DNA of 64,000 bases. It comes from Sinorhizobium mexicanum (GTDB taxonomy: Bacteria; Pseudomonadota; Alphaproteobacteria; Rhizobiales; Rhizobiaceae). The notes beneath the pieces are model-generated. The model ran no database searches. It was not told where the DNA came from and saw nothing but the letters and a program-made list of their open reading frames with translations. Position 1 is the first letter of the stretch; the number at the start of each line of letters is the position of its first letter. Below, in pieces: positions 26,790-36,010 of this stretch. The DNA lies in assembly GCF_013488225.1 (NCBI RefSeq), contig NZ_CP041241.1, positions 434,001-498,000 on the forward strand, written 5' to 3'. The position numbers and the translations under genes are program-made.

Positions 26790-26963
26790 GTGCTAAAATG
26801 GGCTCTTATTTTCTTCGTCATCTCGTTGATAGCTGGATTGCTCGGCTTCTCAGGCATTTCGTCAGCGGCCGCAGGTATCGCCAAGGTATTGTTTTACATC
26901 GCCGTGTTGATTTTCCTGGTGTTCCTCATTCTGGCGCTGATGGTCGGGGGTGCAGTCACCTAG
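26790..26963 (+). CDS. DUF1328 (UPF0391, YtjA-like) membrane protein
   Basis: A 57-residue protein starting at GTG 26790 after AAGGAG. The sequence [22 protein letters not shown] and the second span are almost exactly the DUF1328 consensus, two short membrane helices with a glycine-rich turn. The family is widespread in Proteobacteria and often induced by stress; its role is not known. It is probably in one transcript with the 48-residue gene upstream. Confidence 0.9.
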   Translation: MLKWALIFFVISLIAGLLGFSGISSAAAGIAKVLFYIAVLIFLVFLILALMVGGAVT

Positions 26964-27149
26964 CTCGCGAGCAGCAATATCGGTCGGTCGCGGCTACCTC
27001 GTGGGTTGTGCGCGCACGTCTGGGAGCGGGACGCGTCTTGGGCCCCGACATCGATGCCGGAGCGAGCGCCGTCTCGCAGGCCTCGCCGGCACACTTCGGC
27101 CGACCCAGCAAGGTGCCCGTTGATCAGGGGCCAGTGCTCTGGAGCTTGA

Positions 27150-27764
27150 ATGATGCCAGGGAAGGTTCTTAAGGCTAGCGCTGCGCATCCGTTGGCCGCT
27201 GTCTTGTTATTTTCCTCGCTTGTTGGCCTCTCGGCACTTACCGGATGGGAACGTCAGCCGCGGCAATATCGGACAGACCCCCCGGTCGCAGTCGCTCTCA
27301 ACCAGTTGCGCCTGATGCCCAGCGGCATCGGTGGTGCACCTCCCGAAATCTATTTCGCGCTCGATACGCCCTACGAAACGAGTGCCTATGACCTGAGCCA
27401 GGGCAAGCGGCTCTATTCCTGGTTCGGGTGTGCGTCCTGCCATGGCGACGGCCGAGGTGGGGCGGGGCCGTCTTTGCTCGACGGATGGTGGTTATACGGG
27501 CCCTCGGTGGTCGCGATAGCGGCCTCCATTCGAGACGGACGTCCGCGGGGAATGCCGGCTTTCAGCAACCGCATGACGACAGACCAGGTCTGGCAGCTTG
27601 CTGGGTATGTGAAAACGATAGGCGCCTATTCGGCCTCCCTGGCAGCCCCGAGCCGGAACGACGACAAGCATACCCGACCGGCGGAAAACCGGGCACCGGC
27701 CGCCATTCTCTTCGATGAAGCTCCCCCTGTACCGGTTCTTTCCGAGCAAGGGCCGCCATCTTGA
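27150..27764 (+). CDS. c-type cytochrome of caa3 oxidase operon 1
   Basis: A 204-residue exported or membrane-anchored protein: hydrophobic segment at 14-32, then a monohaem domain with C94-A-S-C97-H98 and a likely methionine ligand in GRPRGMPAFSNRM. A proline-rich tail follows. Its TGA overlaps the TTG start of the oxidase subunit II gene (TTGA), so it is the first gene of the cox operon. It probably passes electrons to the oxidase. Confidence 0.88.
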   Translation: MMPGKVLKASAAHPLAAVLLFSSLVGLSALTGWERQPRQYRTDPPVAVALNQLRLMPSGIGGAPPEIYFALDTPYETSAYDLSQGKRLYSWFGCASCHGDGRGGAGPSLLDGWWLYGPSVVAIAASIRDGRPRGMPAFSNRMTTDQVWQLAGYVKTIGAYSASLAAPSRNDDKHTRPAENRAPAAILFDEAPPVPVLSEQGPPS

Positions 27765-28747
27765 AAAGCACCTCGGCTTTCCTCCTGCTGGCATTACTTG
27801 TTTCGGGGTGCAGCGGCGCTCAGTCGGTCCTGAATGCAGAAGGCCACGCGGCGATCGAGCTTAGGACATTGATTCTTGGGACAATCCTGGTCTGCGCTGC
27901 CGTGTGGTTGGTGGTCACGATGGCTTTGGTCTCGGCACTTGTGCGTCGGAGCGATCGGGACGGTGGCGCGGTTTCCGAGCGCAAAGCAGCCGCTGCGGTC
28001 TCCGGCGCGGTAGGCGCAACAGTGCTCGTCATTACCGGTTTGACCATAGCGAGCTTCTATACGACCCGCGCGCTCTCAGAAGCTCCGACTCCGGAGCTGA
28101 CGATCGACGTCACGGCTCAGCAATGGTGGTGGCAATTCAACTATGTCGATCAGAACTCCGCACGCGCCTTTGTGGTAGCCAACGAACTCCACATCCCCGT
28201 CGGCAAAGCCGTCCGACTGCGGCTCAAAAGCAGCGACGTCATTCATTCCTTTTGGGTACCAAGCCTTGCCGGCAAACAGGACCTCATCCCGGGCCGCGAG
28301 AACTCGCTGACGCTCCAAGCGGAAAGGCCCGGCATCTATCGAGGCCAGTGCGCCGAGTTCTGCGGCCTGCAGCATAGCCACATGGCACTCTTCGTAATCG
28401 CAGAAGCGCAGGCTGATTACGAGCGCTGGGCTGAGCGACAACGCGGAGCCGGCGCGGAGCCAACCGAACCCGAGATGGTCGCAGGCAAAGCCTTGTTCAT
28501 GGCCAGGCAATGCGCCGCGTGCCACACGATACGCGGCACAAGAGCCGCAGGCGCGACTGGGCCGGACCTGACCCACATTGGCAGCCGCCGGACCATTGCG
28601 GCAGGCTTGCTCGAAAACACCCGTGGTTCGCTTGCCGCCTGGATCGCCGATCCCCAGACCCTGAAACCCGGAAACAACATGCCGCTGGTTCCTCTCACAA
28701 GCGACGAGCTACGACAACTTGCCGCTTATATGGAGAACCTCCAATGA
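27761..28747 (+). CDS. coxB: cytochrome c oxidase subunit II with fused cytochrome c (caa3 type)
   Basis: A 328-residue lipoprotein-type subunit II. The lipobox LVSGC places the lipidated cysteine at 17; two membrane spans follow at about 35-60 and 78-100. The CuA site is complete: H162, C197, C201, H205, M208, with E199 in CAEFCG. A C-terminal monohaem domain has CAACH at 251-255. The start is TTG 27761, overlapping the previous stop. Fusion of cytochrome c to subunit II defines caa3-type oxidases. Confidence 0.92.
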   Translation: MKSTSAFLLLALLVSGCSGAQSVLNAEGHAAIELRTLILGTILVCAAVWLVVTMALVSALVRRSDRDGGAVSERKAAAAVSGAVGATVLVITGLTIASFYTTRALSEAPTPELTIDVTAQQWWWQFNYVDQNSARAFVVANELHIPVGKAVRLRLKSSDVIHSFWVPSLAGKQDLIPGRENSLTLQAERPGIYRGQCAEFCGLQHSHMALFVIAEAQADYERWAERQRGAGAEPTEPEMVAGKALFMARQCAACHTIRGTRAAGATGPDLTHIGSRRTIAAGLLENTRGSLAAWIADPQTLKPGNNMPLVPLTSDELRQLAAYMENLQ

Positions 28748-30657
28748 CTGAGGGCCGGAAGCAATCTCCGTTGATGGATGACGGATTGGACGACGCCGAA
28801 CTCGAGCGGCATCTCTTGCAGCGCTGGGAAACACCGCATGGGGTTTGGAATGCGCTTGCGACGGTTGACCACAAGATTATCGCTCGCCGTTACCTCGTCA
28901 CTGCATTCGTCTTCCTCATTCTTGGGGGGCTGCTGGCGGTCGCAATGCGCATTCAGCTGGCGCAGCCGGAAGCGCGCATTCTCGATCCGGACCGATACAA
29001 TCAGATCTTCACCATGCACGGGAGCACCATGATGTTCCTGTTCGCAGTCCCGGTGATGGAAGCGATGGCCATCTACCTCGTGCCGCTCATGGTCGGCACC
29101 AGAAATATCGCATTTCCCCGGCTGAATGCCTATTCCTACTGGATCATACTGGTTGGCGGTCTGCTCCTGTGGATATCCTTCGCTCTCGATGCCGCGCCGG
29201 ACGTCGGCTGGTTCGCCTATGTACCGCTTTCCGGCCCGGAATATGGTTCCGGGAAGCGCGCTGACATCTGGGCGCAGATGATCACCTTCACCGAGCTGTC
29301 GGCACTTGCGGTGGCGGTGGAAATCGTTGTCACGGTGTTCAAGCAACGCGCCCCCGGCATGTCGCTCGACCGCATACCTCTGCTGGTCTGGTCCATGCTC
29401 GTCATGGCGTTCATCGTCATCATGGCGATGCCGGCGATCATGTTTGCCAGTTCAACGCTAATCCTCGATCGACTGGTCGAAACGCAATTCTACAATCCGG
29501 CCGCGGGCGGCGACGTCTTGCTCTGGCAGCACGTGTTCTGGTTCTTCGGCCATCCCGAGGTCTACATCATATTTCTGCCCGCCGCTGGGATGGCATCGAC
29601 CATAGTCGCCACATTTTCCCGCCGGACAATATTCGGCTATCTGCCGCTGGTGATGGCTTTCATCGCCACGGGTGTCCTGGCTTTTGGACTTTGGGTACAC
29701 CACATGTTCGTCGTTGGCCTGCCGCGGCTCGGCGAGGGCTTCTTCACGGCGTCGAGCATGGCGATCGCAGTGCCGGCGGGAATACAGATTTTCTGCTGGT
29801 TGGCGACCTTGTGGCTCGGCCGGCCGGTATTTGCGACACCGCTCCTGTTCGTGATCGGCTTCATCGTCACATTTGTGATCGGTGGCCTCACCGGCGTCAT
29901 GGTCGCATCCGTGCCGTTCGACACACAGGTCCACGACACATACTTCGTCGTTGCGCACTTCCATTATGTGCTGGTCGGTGGCGCGGTCTTTCCGCTGCTC
30001 GGCGCCATCTATTACTGGTTTCCAAAAATGACCGGCCGAATGATGAGCGAGCGGCTTGGACGATGGGCCTTCGGCCTCATTTTCCTCGGTTTCAATCTCA
30101 CATTCTTCCCGATGCACATTCTCGGTCTTCTGGGAATGCCGCGCCGAGTCTACACGTACCAGCCGGAACTGCCCTGGGCCGGGCTGAACCTTTTCATCAG
30201 CCTGAGCGCGTTGCTTCTGGTTTCTGGCTTTGTCGTCTTCTTCATCGACGTTCTGCGCGCCTGGCGGTCAGGTGAACCGGCGGGCCCAAATCCCTGGAAG
30301 GCAGGCACGCTGGAGTGGGCGACGTCTTCGCCGCCCCCAGCGTATAACTTTCGCAGGATCCCGGTTGTCGATGCCTGCAATCCTCTTTGGGTGCATCCCG
30401 ACGAACTCGCTGTGACGACGGGACTGCGCGTCGATCGCCGGGAACTCATTGCGAGCAGCGTGGTTGAGGCCTTGCCGCAAGCGCGAGAATCGTCGCCGCG
30501 AGACTCTATCTGGCCGTTCTGGGCGGCGATCGCCACTTCGATCATGCTGATCGGCTCGATTTTCACGCCGTGGGCGGTCGTCTGGGGGTCGATCCCGATT
30601 GCGGTCACTTTGATCGGCTGGTTCTGGCCGAAGGGCACGGCGGAGGACACATCATGA
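28744..30657 (+). CDS. coxA: cytochrome c oxidase subunit I
   Basis: The 637-residue haem-copper subunit. The low-spin haem histidine is in FTMHGSTMMF; GHPEVYIIFLP carries the CuB histidine and cross-linked tyrosine of A-type oxidases; LWVHHMF has the other two CuB histidines; HDTYFVVAHFHYVL has the haem a3 and haem a ligands. ATG 28744 overlaps the subunit II stop (ATGA). The extra C-terminal spans after residue 560 make it longer than a bare subunit I. Confidence 0.94.
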   Translation: MTEGRKQSPLMDDGLDDAELERHLLQRWETPHGVWNALATVDHKIIARRYLVTAFVFLILGGLLAVAMRIQLAQPEARILDPDRYNQIFTMHGSTMMFLFAVPVMEAMAIYLVPLMVGTRNIAFPRLNAYSYWIILVGGLLLWISFALDAAPDVGWFAYVPLSGPEYGSGKRADIWAQMITFTELSALAVAVEIVVTVFKQRAPGMSLDRIPLLVWSMLVMAFIVIMAMPAIMFASSTLILDRLVETQFYNPAAGGDVLLWQHVFWFFGHPEVYIIFLPAAGMASTIVATFSRRTIFGYLPLVMAFIATGVLAFGLWVHHMFVVGLPRLGEGFFTASSMAIAVPAGIQIFCWLATLWLGRPVFATPLLFVIGFIVTFVIGGLTGVMVASVPFDTQVHDTYFVVAHFHYVLVGGAVFPLLGAIYYWFPKMTGRMMSERLGRWAFGLIFLGFNLTFFPMHILGLLGMPRRVYTYQPELPWAGLNLFISLSALLLVSGFVVFFIDVLRAWRSGEPAGPNPWKAGTLEWATSSPPPAYNFRRIPVVDACNPLWVHPDELAVTTGLRVDRRELIASSVVEALPQARESSPRDSIWPFWAAIATSIMLIGSIFTPWAVVWGSIPIAVTLIGWFWPKGTAEDTS

Positions 30658-31256
30658 AAGAGAGGGCGGTGCTGGATGTATCGAAGCTGCCCCTGCACGG
30701 GATGGGTACCGCTAGCCCCGCTTGGTGGGGAACCTGCGGTTTCATGCTCATCGAGGGCAGCGGCTTCGCCCTGGCGATTGCCATCTATTTCTACTTGTTC
30801 AGCATCGCTCCGAACTGGCCCATCGATGCGCCGGCGCCCGATCTTTTCGCGGGGACCGCTCTGACGCTCCTCCTTCTGGCAAGCATCGTCCCGAATATCC
30901 TCGTTTTACGCTGGGCCAAGGCGAGGGCGCTGGTGAAGGTCCGTATCGGGCTGATCGCGATGTCGCTCCTCGAGGCGGCGCCGCTCGCACCCCGCATCTT
31001 CGAATTTCCTGCCATGCATGTCAGCTGGGATGAAAATGCTTATGGCTCGATCGTGTGGACGTTGCTGGGACTTCATACCACTCACATCGTCACCGACCTC
31101 ATCGATACGCTTGTGCTCACCTGCCTGATGTTCAGCCGGCACGGCGACAACACACGCCGCTACGGCGACGTCGAGGATAATTGCCTCTATTGGACCTTCG
31201 TGATCGTCGCGTGGCTCCCCCTCTACGTCTGTATCTACTGGGTGCCCCGGCTATGA
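30654..31256 (+). CDS. coxC: cytochrome c oxidase subunit III
   Basis: A 200-residue membrane protein with five or more spans, including WWGTCGFMLIEGSGFALAIAIYFYL, the subunit III start, and the conserved LLGLHTTHIVTDLIDT histidines near residue 145. It is coupled by ATGA to subunit I before and the small membrane gene after. Its WTFVIVAWLPLYVCIYWVPRL end is typical. Confidence 0.9.
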   Translation: MKERAVLDVSKLPLHGMGTASPAWWGTCGFMLIEGSGFALAIAIYFYLFSIAPNWPIDAPAPDLFAGTALTLLLLASIVPNILVLRWAKARALVKVRIGLIAMSLLEAAPLAPRIFEFPAMHVSWDENAYGSIVWTLLGLHTTHIVTDLIDTLVLTCLMFSRHGDNTRRYGDVEDNCLYWTFVIVAWLPLYVCIYWVPRL

Positions 31257-31561
31257 GCACTGGTATCGCCAAATACGCTGGCTTGCTTCTCGCGCCCGGC
31301 GCTTGGGCGATCAATACTCAGCTCGGTCAAATCCTGCCTTACATCGATTGCGGCGCCGGCGTCTCCTGGTCGGTGATTGCCTCGTTTGGTGCTGTGGCCC
31401 TGGCACTTCTCGGAACCGTTGTCTCTCAGGCCCGTCTCGGACCAAGCGAACCTCGGGCAAACCGGTTCATTGCCAGGCTGAACGTGCTTGCTGGCCTCGC
31501 TTTCGCCTTTGCCGTTTTCCTGCAGGGAGCCGCTGCCATGCTGCTGGACCCATGCCTGTGA
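31253..31561 (+). CDS. small membrane protein of cox operon 1
   Basis: A 102-residue protein with three membrane spans and cysteines in YIDCGAGVSW. It starts at ATG 31253 (ATGA overlap) and its end overlaps the CtaG-like gene by ten bases. The second cox operon has a 131-residue protein of the same kind at the same position (spans around IYCAKREKF). It is probably an accessory or assembly factor; no named family was recognised. Confidence 0.75.
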   Translation: MSTGIAKYAGLLLAPGAWAINTQLGQILPYIDCGAGVSWSVIASFGAVALALLGTVVSQARLGPSEPRANRFIARLNVLAGLAFAFAVFLQGAAAMLLDPCL

Positions 31562-32448
31562 TAGTCGCCGCCCTGGTGCTGTCCCTTCTGACGAGGCCGG
31601 CTGCCGCCCACGAGGCCGAGCCGCATGTCTCAATGCTCGTCTGGAGCTTCGATCCATGGGTTGTGGCGCCGATCGCCATTGCGGGACTGCTCTATGCGTT
31701 CGGTTCCTTCCGGCTATGGCTGCGCGCGCGCAACAGCCAAGGCATAACTGGAAGGTCCGCCTTGATCTGGTGGGCTGGATGGCTGGTGCTCGCGGTGGCG
31801 TTGGTATCGCCGGTCCACTTCCTTGGGGAGCACCTTTTCGCCCTGCACATGATCGAGCATGAACTCGTCATGGCGGTATCGGCACCTCTTCTCGTTCTCT
31901 CCCGTCCGGTGGCGGGCCTTGTTTGGGGGCTGCCAAGAAAAATCCGGCGCCTCATCAGGCGGGGTATGAAGGAGAAACACGTCGAGATCGCATGGGATTG
32001 GCTCACCCGCCCAAGCGTTGCCACCCTCATGCATGGGGCAGCAATCTGGGCCTGGCATGCGCCGCTGCTGTTTGATGCGACATTGGGCGATATGGTGCTT
32101 CATCGGCTGCAACATCTCAGTTTTTTCGTCACGGCGCTCTTGTTCTGGTGGTCGATGCTTTGGCGGAGCGACCGAGGCGTTGCGGCTTTTCATCTTTTCC
32201 TCACCATGCTGCACACAAGCGCGCTCGGTGCCCTGATCGCGCTTGCGCCGCGCGTGGTCTATCCGGTCCAGACGCAGACGGCGCCGGAGTGGGGCCTGAC
32301 GCAGCTCGAGGATCAGCAACTCGCCGGCATGTTGATGTGGATGCCCGGCGGCATCCTTTATGGCGGCGCGGGGCTGGCGCTGCTGGCGCTCTGGATCGCA
32401 AGGTCGAGCAGAGGAGGATCCCATGCAAGCCGTTTACACTCGCCTTAG
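31552..32448 (+). CDS. ctaG: CtaG-like cytochrome c oxidase assembly protein (caa3_CtaG family)
   Basis: A 298-residue membrane protein with about seven spans and many conserved histidines and tryptophans: FALHMIEHELVMAVSAPLLVL, MHGAAIWAWHAPLLFD, LQHLSFFVTALLFWW and MLHTSALGALIALAPR. This is the Bacillus-type CtaG family needed for assembly of the copper centre of caa3 oxidases, unrelated to Cox11. A signal-like N-terminus precedes HEAEPH. The start is ATG 31552, overlapping the previous gene. Confidence 0.87.
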   Translation: MPVIVAALVLSLLTRPAAAHEAEPHVSMLVWSFDPWVVAPIAIAGLLYAFGSFRLWLRARNSQGITGRSALIWWAGWLVLAVALVSPVHFLGEHLFALHMIEHELVMAVSAPLLVLSRPVAGLVWGLPRKIRRLIRRGMKEKHVEIAWDWLTRPSVATLMHGAAIWAWHAPLLFDATLGDMVLHRLQHLSFFVTALLFWWSMLWRSDRGVAAFHLFLTMLHTSALGALIALAPRVVYPVQTQTAPEWGLTQLEDQQLAGMLMWMPGGILYGGAGLALLALWIARSSRGGSHASRLHSP

Positions 32449-32836
32449 AGCTTCGCTCCTGCTGACCGGCATTGTCGTCGTGCTGCCTCTCATCATGGTT
32501 GGCGCGAATGTCTTGAAAGAGAGGCAGCAACGGCGTTCCGTGGCGATGGCTATGACCCAGGGCGATCCATCGCAAGCGCCTCCCATCTTTCGCAAATATG
32601 GCTGCGGTGGATGCCACGTCATTCCGGGCGTGCCCGGCGCCGATGGCAAGGTTGGCGGTCCGCTCGTCAATCTGCGCGAGAGCGTCTATCTTGCCGGCGT
32701 CGTCGAAAATACCTCGGACAATCTCGTAAACTGGATCGTCTCTCCACAGCGCTTTTCGCAGCATTCCGCCATGCCCGCGACCGGGATCACCGAGCCGGAG
32801 GCGAGGCATCTCGCAGCCTATCTATACGCACAGTGA
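32423..32836 (+). CDS. c-type cytochrome, last gene of cox operon 1
   Basis: A 137-residue membrane-anchored monohaem cytochrome: N-terminal span 10-30, C61-G-G-C64-H65, and a methionine ligand candidate in HSAMPATGI. ATG 32423 has GAGGAGG upstream and overlaps the CtaG-like gene by 26 bases. It ends two bases from the convergent dihaem cytochrome gene. Likely an electron donor to the oxidase. Confidence 0.88.
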   Translation: MQAVYTRLRASLLLTGIVVVLPLIMVGANVLKERQQRRSVAMAMTQGDPSQAPPIFRKYGCGGCHVIPGVPGADGKVGGPLVNLRESVYLAGVVENTSDNLVNWIVSPQRFSQHSAMPATGITEPEARHLAAYLYAQ

Positions 32837-32838
32837 CT

Positions 32839-33768
32839 TCAAGGATGCGGCGTTGGACGAGATGGCAGTGACTTGACATACCTGGCGATTGCAATTCGAT
32901 CGCTTTCCGGCAATTGCGATGTGTTGGCGACGACATCGCTCATCGACGATCCCACTCTCCCGTGACTGGGCGTCCTGCCACTCTTCAGCATTTCGGCGAG
33001 TTGCGTCTCGGACCAGGCGCCGATCCGCGCCGGCGTTATGTTGGGCACGAAACCGGTTCCCTCCGCATCCGGCCCGCCGGCAAAACGGGTGGCCGGCCAT
33101 ATGGCGCCAAAGATGTTGCGCGTCGAGTGACAGTCGGCGCAGTGCGCGAGCGTTTCGACGAGGTAGGCTCCTCTGTCGTGGACGGGATCCTTGTTCAGGA
33201 CCGCTGCTGATTTGCCTGCGCGAAAGAACAGGAGCTTCCAGAAGCCGACGAAGCGGCGGATCCGGAAAAAGGGGAAGAGGTCGTGCTGAGGCGCCCGACC
33301 GGAAATGCGCGGCAGTGTCTGGAGATATGAATAGAGGTCTCTGACGTCCTCGATCCGCATGCCGGTATAACTGGGATAGGGAAACGCCGGATAATAGTGC
33401 GTGCCCTCCGGTGAGACGCCGCTGATCAAGGCGTTTGCCAAATCGGCGACGGACCACGATCCTATCCCATCCACGGGATCGGGCGAGATATTGGGAACCC
33501 TGAACGTTCCGAAGGGTGATGCAAGCGCGAGGCCGCCACCGAGTTTCAGATGATCCGGCTGTCCCGGCGTCGCGTGGCAGGAGGCGCACCCTCCTGCGGC
33601 AAAGATGATCTTGCCGCGCGATGCGCTCCCTTCGGCCGAGGTCGATCCGGTGGATTCGAACCTGGCAACCGGCATCGTCAAGAGCCAGCATGCGCCGACC
33701 GTGAACAGCGCCAATGCGCTCGCCAAGGTCAGGAGCCAGTCGAACCCGAGCGGGCGTATATCGCGCAT
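32839..33768 (-). CDS. dihaem c-type cytochrome (dehydrogenase cytochrome-subunit type)
   Basis: A 309-residue protein with one N-terminal membrane span (11-32) and two haem sites, C61-A-S-C64-H65 and C210-A-D-C213-H214. The GTFRVPNISPDP, YPAFPYPSYTGM and FVPNITP blocks are those of the cytochrome subunits of membrane alcohol/gluconate dehydrogenases, which usually have three haems; only two are seen here. ATG 33768 is preferred over 33792 because GGAG precedes it. No dehydrogenase subunit is adjacent. It may feed electrons toward the neighbouring oxidase. Confidence 0.85.
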   Translation of the reverse strand: MRDIRPLGFDWLLTLASALALFTVGACWLLTMPVARFESTGSTSAEGSASRGKIIFAAGGCASCHATPGQPDHLKLGGGLALASPFGTFRVPNISPDPVDGIGSWSVADLANALISGVSPEGTHYYPAFPYPSYTGMRIEDVRDLYSYLQTLPRISGRAPQHDLFPFFRIRRFVGFWKLLFFRAGKSAAVLNKDPVHDRGAYLVETLAHCADCHSTRNIFGAIWPATRFAGGPDAEGTGFVPNITPARIGAWSETQLAEMLKSGRTPSHGRVGSSMSDVVANTSQLPESDRIAIARYVKSLPSRPTPHP

Positions 33769-33879
33769 ACGCTGGTCTCCGAGAGCTTCCACCCAATCTT
33801 TGAGCGGCCGCTATGTTCCCGCCGCAGGCGCCCGTCGGTCACAGGTTTTCAGCTTGGGGACGAGCCGGATGGGCACCAG

Positions 33880-33904
33880 GGAACAAGTTCGATTCTCCTT
33901 TGTT
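33880..33904 (+). promoter_or_regulatory. EcfG-type promoter
   Basis: GGAAC, 16 bases, TGTT, 28 bases before ATG 33932. Confidence 0.6.
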
Positions 33905-33931
33905 CGAACGGCTGCATGAAGGAGAAAGACG

Positions 33932-34459
33932 ATGCGAGAGATTGCTTTGATGGCCGCCGTGATGATGGTGGCAACATCTGCCCTGGCGCAGTCAGCGGCG
34001 GAGAAGTCGGGTGTAAATACCTTGGTCGGAGTGCCCCCCAAAACGGAGGACTTCGTGAAGGAAGTCTCCATGAGTGACATGTTCGAACTCGAGTCCAGCA
34101 AAGTCGCCGTTGAGCGAACCGACGGTGCGACAAAGGCATTCGCCCAGCAGATGATCCAGGATCATCAGAAAACGACCGCCGAACTCAAGGCACTCATCGA
34201 TGGCGGAAAGGTCAAAGCTGCGCCGGCCACGGCCATGTCTGAGGATAACCAAGAAACGCTCAACGAACTCAAAGGGCTCCAAGGTGCGGAGTTCAACGAG
34301 CAATACCGTGAAGACCAGGTTGAGGCGCATGAGGATGCTGTGGATGTCTTCAAACGCTACGCCGAAGAAGGGGATAACCCCGATCTTAAGGCCTGGGCGG
34401 CGAAGACGCTTCCCGCCCTCGAGCATCACCTTCAGACAGCGCGCGACCTGGCCAAGTAA
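33932..34459 (+). CDS. DUF4142 exported protein
   Basis: A 175-residue protein with a cleavable signal peptide (hydrophobic 4-18, ALAQ cleavage) and a helical DUF4142 domain: FVKEVSMSDMFELESSKVAVER, AFAQQMIQDHQKTTAEL and AHEDAVDVFKRYAEEG. The family resembles ferritin-like four-helix bundles and is common in rhizobial stress regulons; function unproven. ATG 33932 follows AAGGAG, and an EcfG-like promoter lies upstream. Confidence 0.88.
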   Translation: MREIALMAAVMMVATSALAQSAAEKSGVNTLVGVPPKTEDFVKEVSMSDMFELESSKVAVERTDGATKAFAQQMIQDHQKTTAELKALIDGGKVKAAPATAMSEDNQETLNELKGLQGAEFNEQYREDQVEAHEDAVDVFKRYAEEGDNPDLKAWAAKTLPALEHHLQTARDLAK

Positions 34460-34701
34460 CCTCGTCGCCGTTAAGGCGCGGCCGCGTCATCCTTGCGCCG
34501 CGTAGGCGGCGCATTGCCATGGCGGCGACCCCGTGTACCAGGTGCGCACTGTTTCAAGAGATCTGGACTGCGGGCTGCACTAGCTTCAAGGCGGCCTGCC
34601 CTCGGGAGCAGCGTATGGTCGGCCTCCCAATAACGACCCTCCTTCAAATTTCTTCAGCCAGGGGATATCCTTTGCTGGGATTGGGCTTGAGGGGAAAACA
34701 A

Positions 34702-35685
34702 GTGAACGAAGCGTCTGGCTTCCGACTGACCAAGCGGCTTGTCTCCCGTTTGCCCCAGGGGCCCGTTTCCTTTTCGCACGCTTTCGCGGTTGCGGCGCTA
34801 GCCGTGGCCATCGCCAGCCTGATTCGCTACCTTATCAATCCTCTCGTTACAGGCGTGCCTTTCATCACCATGTTTCCGGCGGTGATGGCCGCCTCTATGT
34901 TCGGCGGCGCGTACGGTGGTCTGATGACCGCTGTCCTGGGAGGAGCAATCGCCGCCTATGTTTGGCTGCCGCCACAGAACTCTTTTGCACTCACGGCGCA
35001 GTCCTGGATGGTATTGGCAACCTTCTTCCTCGCCAGCATACTGATTATCGCGGTGGCCCAGCTCGTGCATCTTCTCATCCGAGCATTGAGACAGGCCGAA
35101 AGTCGATCAGAACTGATCGCCGGGGAGATGAAGCACCGCGTCAGCAATCTTCTTCAGATGACCAATGCACTGGCAAGGCAGACCTTCAAGGACGTTGACC
35201 ATAGCCAACGGCGGGTGTTCAGCCAGCGCCTCAATTCGATGTCGGCCGTTTTGCGAATGTCGGATCCAGTTTCCAAGCGAGACCTGAAGGGCGTTTTACA
35301 GGCCGTGCTCGGCCCCATATCTGAACGGTTTGCAATGCGCGGGCCGGAAGTGGACGTGTCGCCGGAGCTGGCGATCAAGCTGGCGCTTCTCTTCAACGAA
35401 CTAGCCACGAATGCAACGAAATACGGTGCGTTGTCGGCGGACAAGGGTCGTGTGCACATAGAGTGGCGGCGGGACGAGAATACCCTCTACCTGCAGTGGA
35501 AGGAAACCGGTGGACCACCCGTCGAACCGCCACGGACACGTGGTTTCGGCAGCCAATTGATAGAGGCTATCCTGAATGCCGACGAAGGTGAATCGATCAT
35601 GGATTTCGCACCCGCCGGACTCATCTGCTCCGTTCGTATTCTCCTGGTTGTCGCTGGGCCTAAAGTCTTCGGCAACATGCATTGA
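34702..35685 (+). CDS. HWE-family sensor histidine kinase with membrane N-terminus
   Basis: A 327-residue kinase. About four membrane spans (residues 20-125) form a DUF4118-like module. The phosphoacceptor block is EMKHRVSNLLQ; LLFNELATNATKYGALS is the N-box; LQWKETGGPPV carries the W-x-E of HWE kinases, and RGFGSQLIE is the G-box. Start GTG 34702 has TTGAGGGG upstream; the frame is open back to 34519. HWE kinases often feed the PhyR-NepR-EcfG stress pathway in alphaproteobacteria, which fits the promoters around it, but no PhyR, NepR or EcfG gene is in the window, so the partner is unknown. Confidence 0.85.
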   Translation: MNEASGFRLTKRLVSRLPQGPVSFSHAFAVAALAVAIASLIRYLINPLVTGVPFITMFPAVMAASMFGGAYGGLMTAVLGGAIAAYVWLPPQNSFALTAQSWMVLATFFLASILIIAVAQLVHLLIRALRQAESRSELIAGEMKHRVSNLLQMTNALARQTFKDVDHSQRRVFSQRLNSMSAVLRMSDPVSKRDLKGVLQAVLGPISERFAMRGPEVDVSPELAIKLALLFNELATNATKYGALSADKGRVHIEWRRDENTLYLQWKETGGPPVEPPRTRGFGSQLIEAILNADEGESIMDFAPAGLICSVRILLVVAGPKVFGNMH

Positions 35686-35851
35686 ACCCATTAGCTTCCC
35701 GCATCGGACCAAGCCTGCGTGGGACTAAAGTGCGTGGGTAAGCCGTTTCTATCGTGGCAATATCGGTGTCGGTTACGCACGGAGGCATCGTGAGGGACAG
35801 AGCCACCGGCGACATCGCGAAACCCCAAAAGGGGGCAGGTTCGCTGGAGAT

Positions 35852-36010
35852 CTATCGAAGGCGAGCTGTCCTTACGGCCGGATTATCCGTGTCGGTCCAC
35901 TCCAGTGCCGCAATGGCGGAGCCGAACAGGAGAGCAGGTATAGCCAGAGCTCCCATGAACCTGAGCACTTGGAGCCGACGTGTGCGCTTTCCATCCCAAT
36001 CGTAAGCCAT
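35852..36010 (-). CDS. 52-residue single-span membrane protein
   Basis: ATG 36010 opens 52 codons with a GAGGG ribosome site nine bases upstream. A basic N-terminus (DWDGKRTRRLQ) is followed by one span (MGALAIPALLFGSAIAAL) and a polar tail. No EcfG-like site was found just upstream. The plus-strand frame over the same bases is a shadow. Function unknown. Confidence 0.5.
   Translation of the reverse strand: MAYDWDGKRTRRLQVLRFMGALAIPALLFGSAIAALEWTDTDNPAVRTARLR

Noticed and set aside
35754..36005. 83-codon plus-strand frame
   Set aside because: Covers the better-supported 52-residue minus-strand gene and has no start signal or domain.
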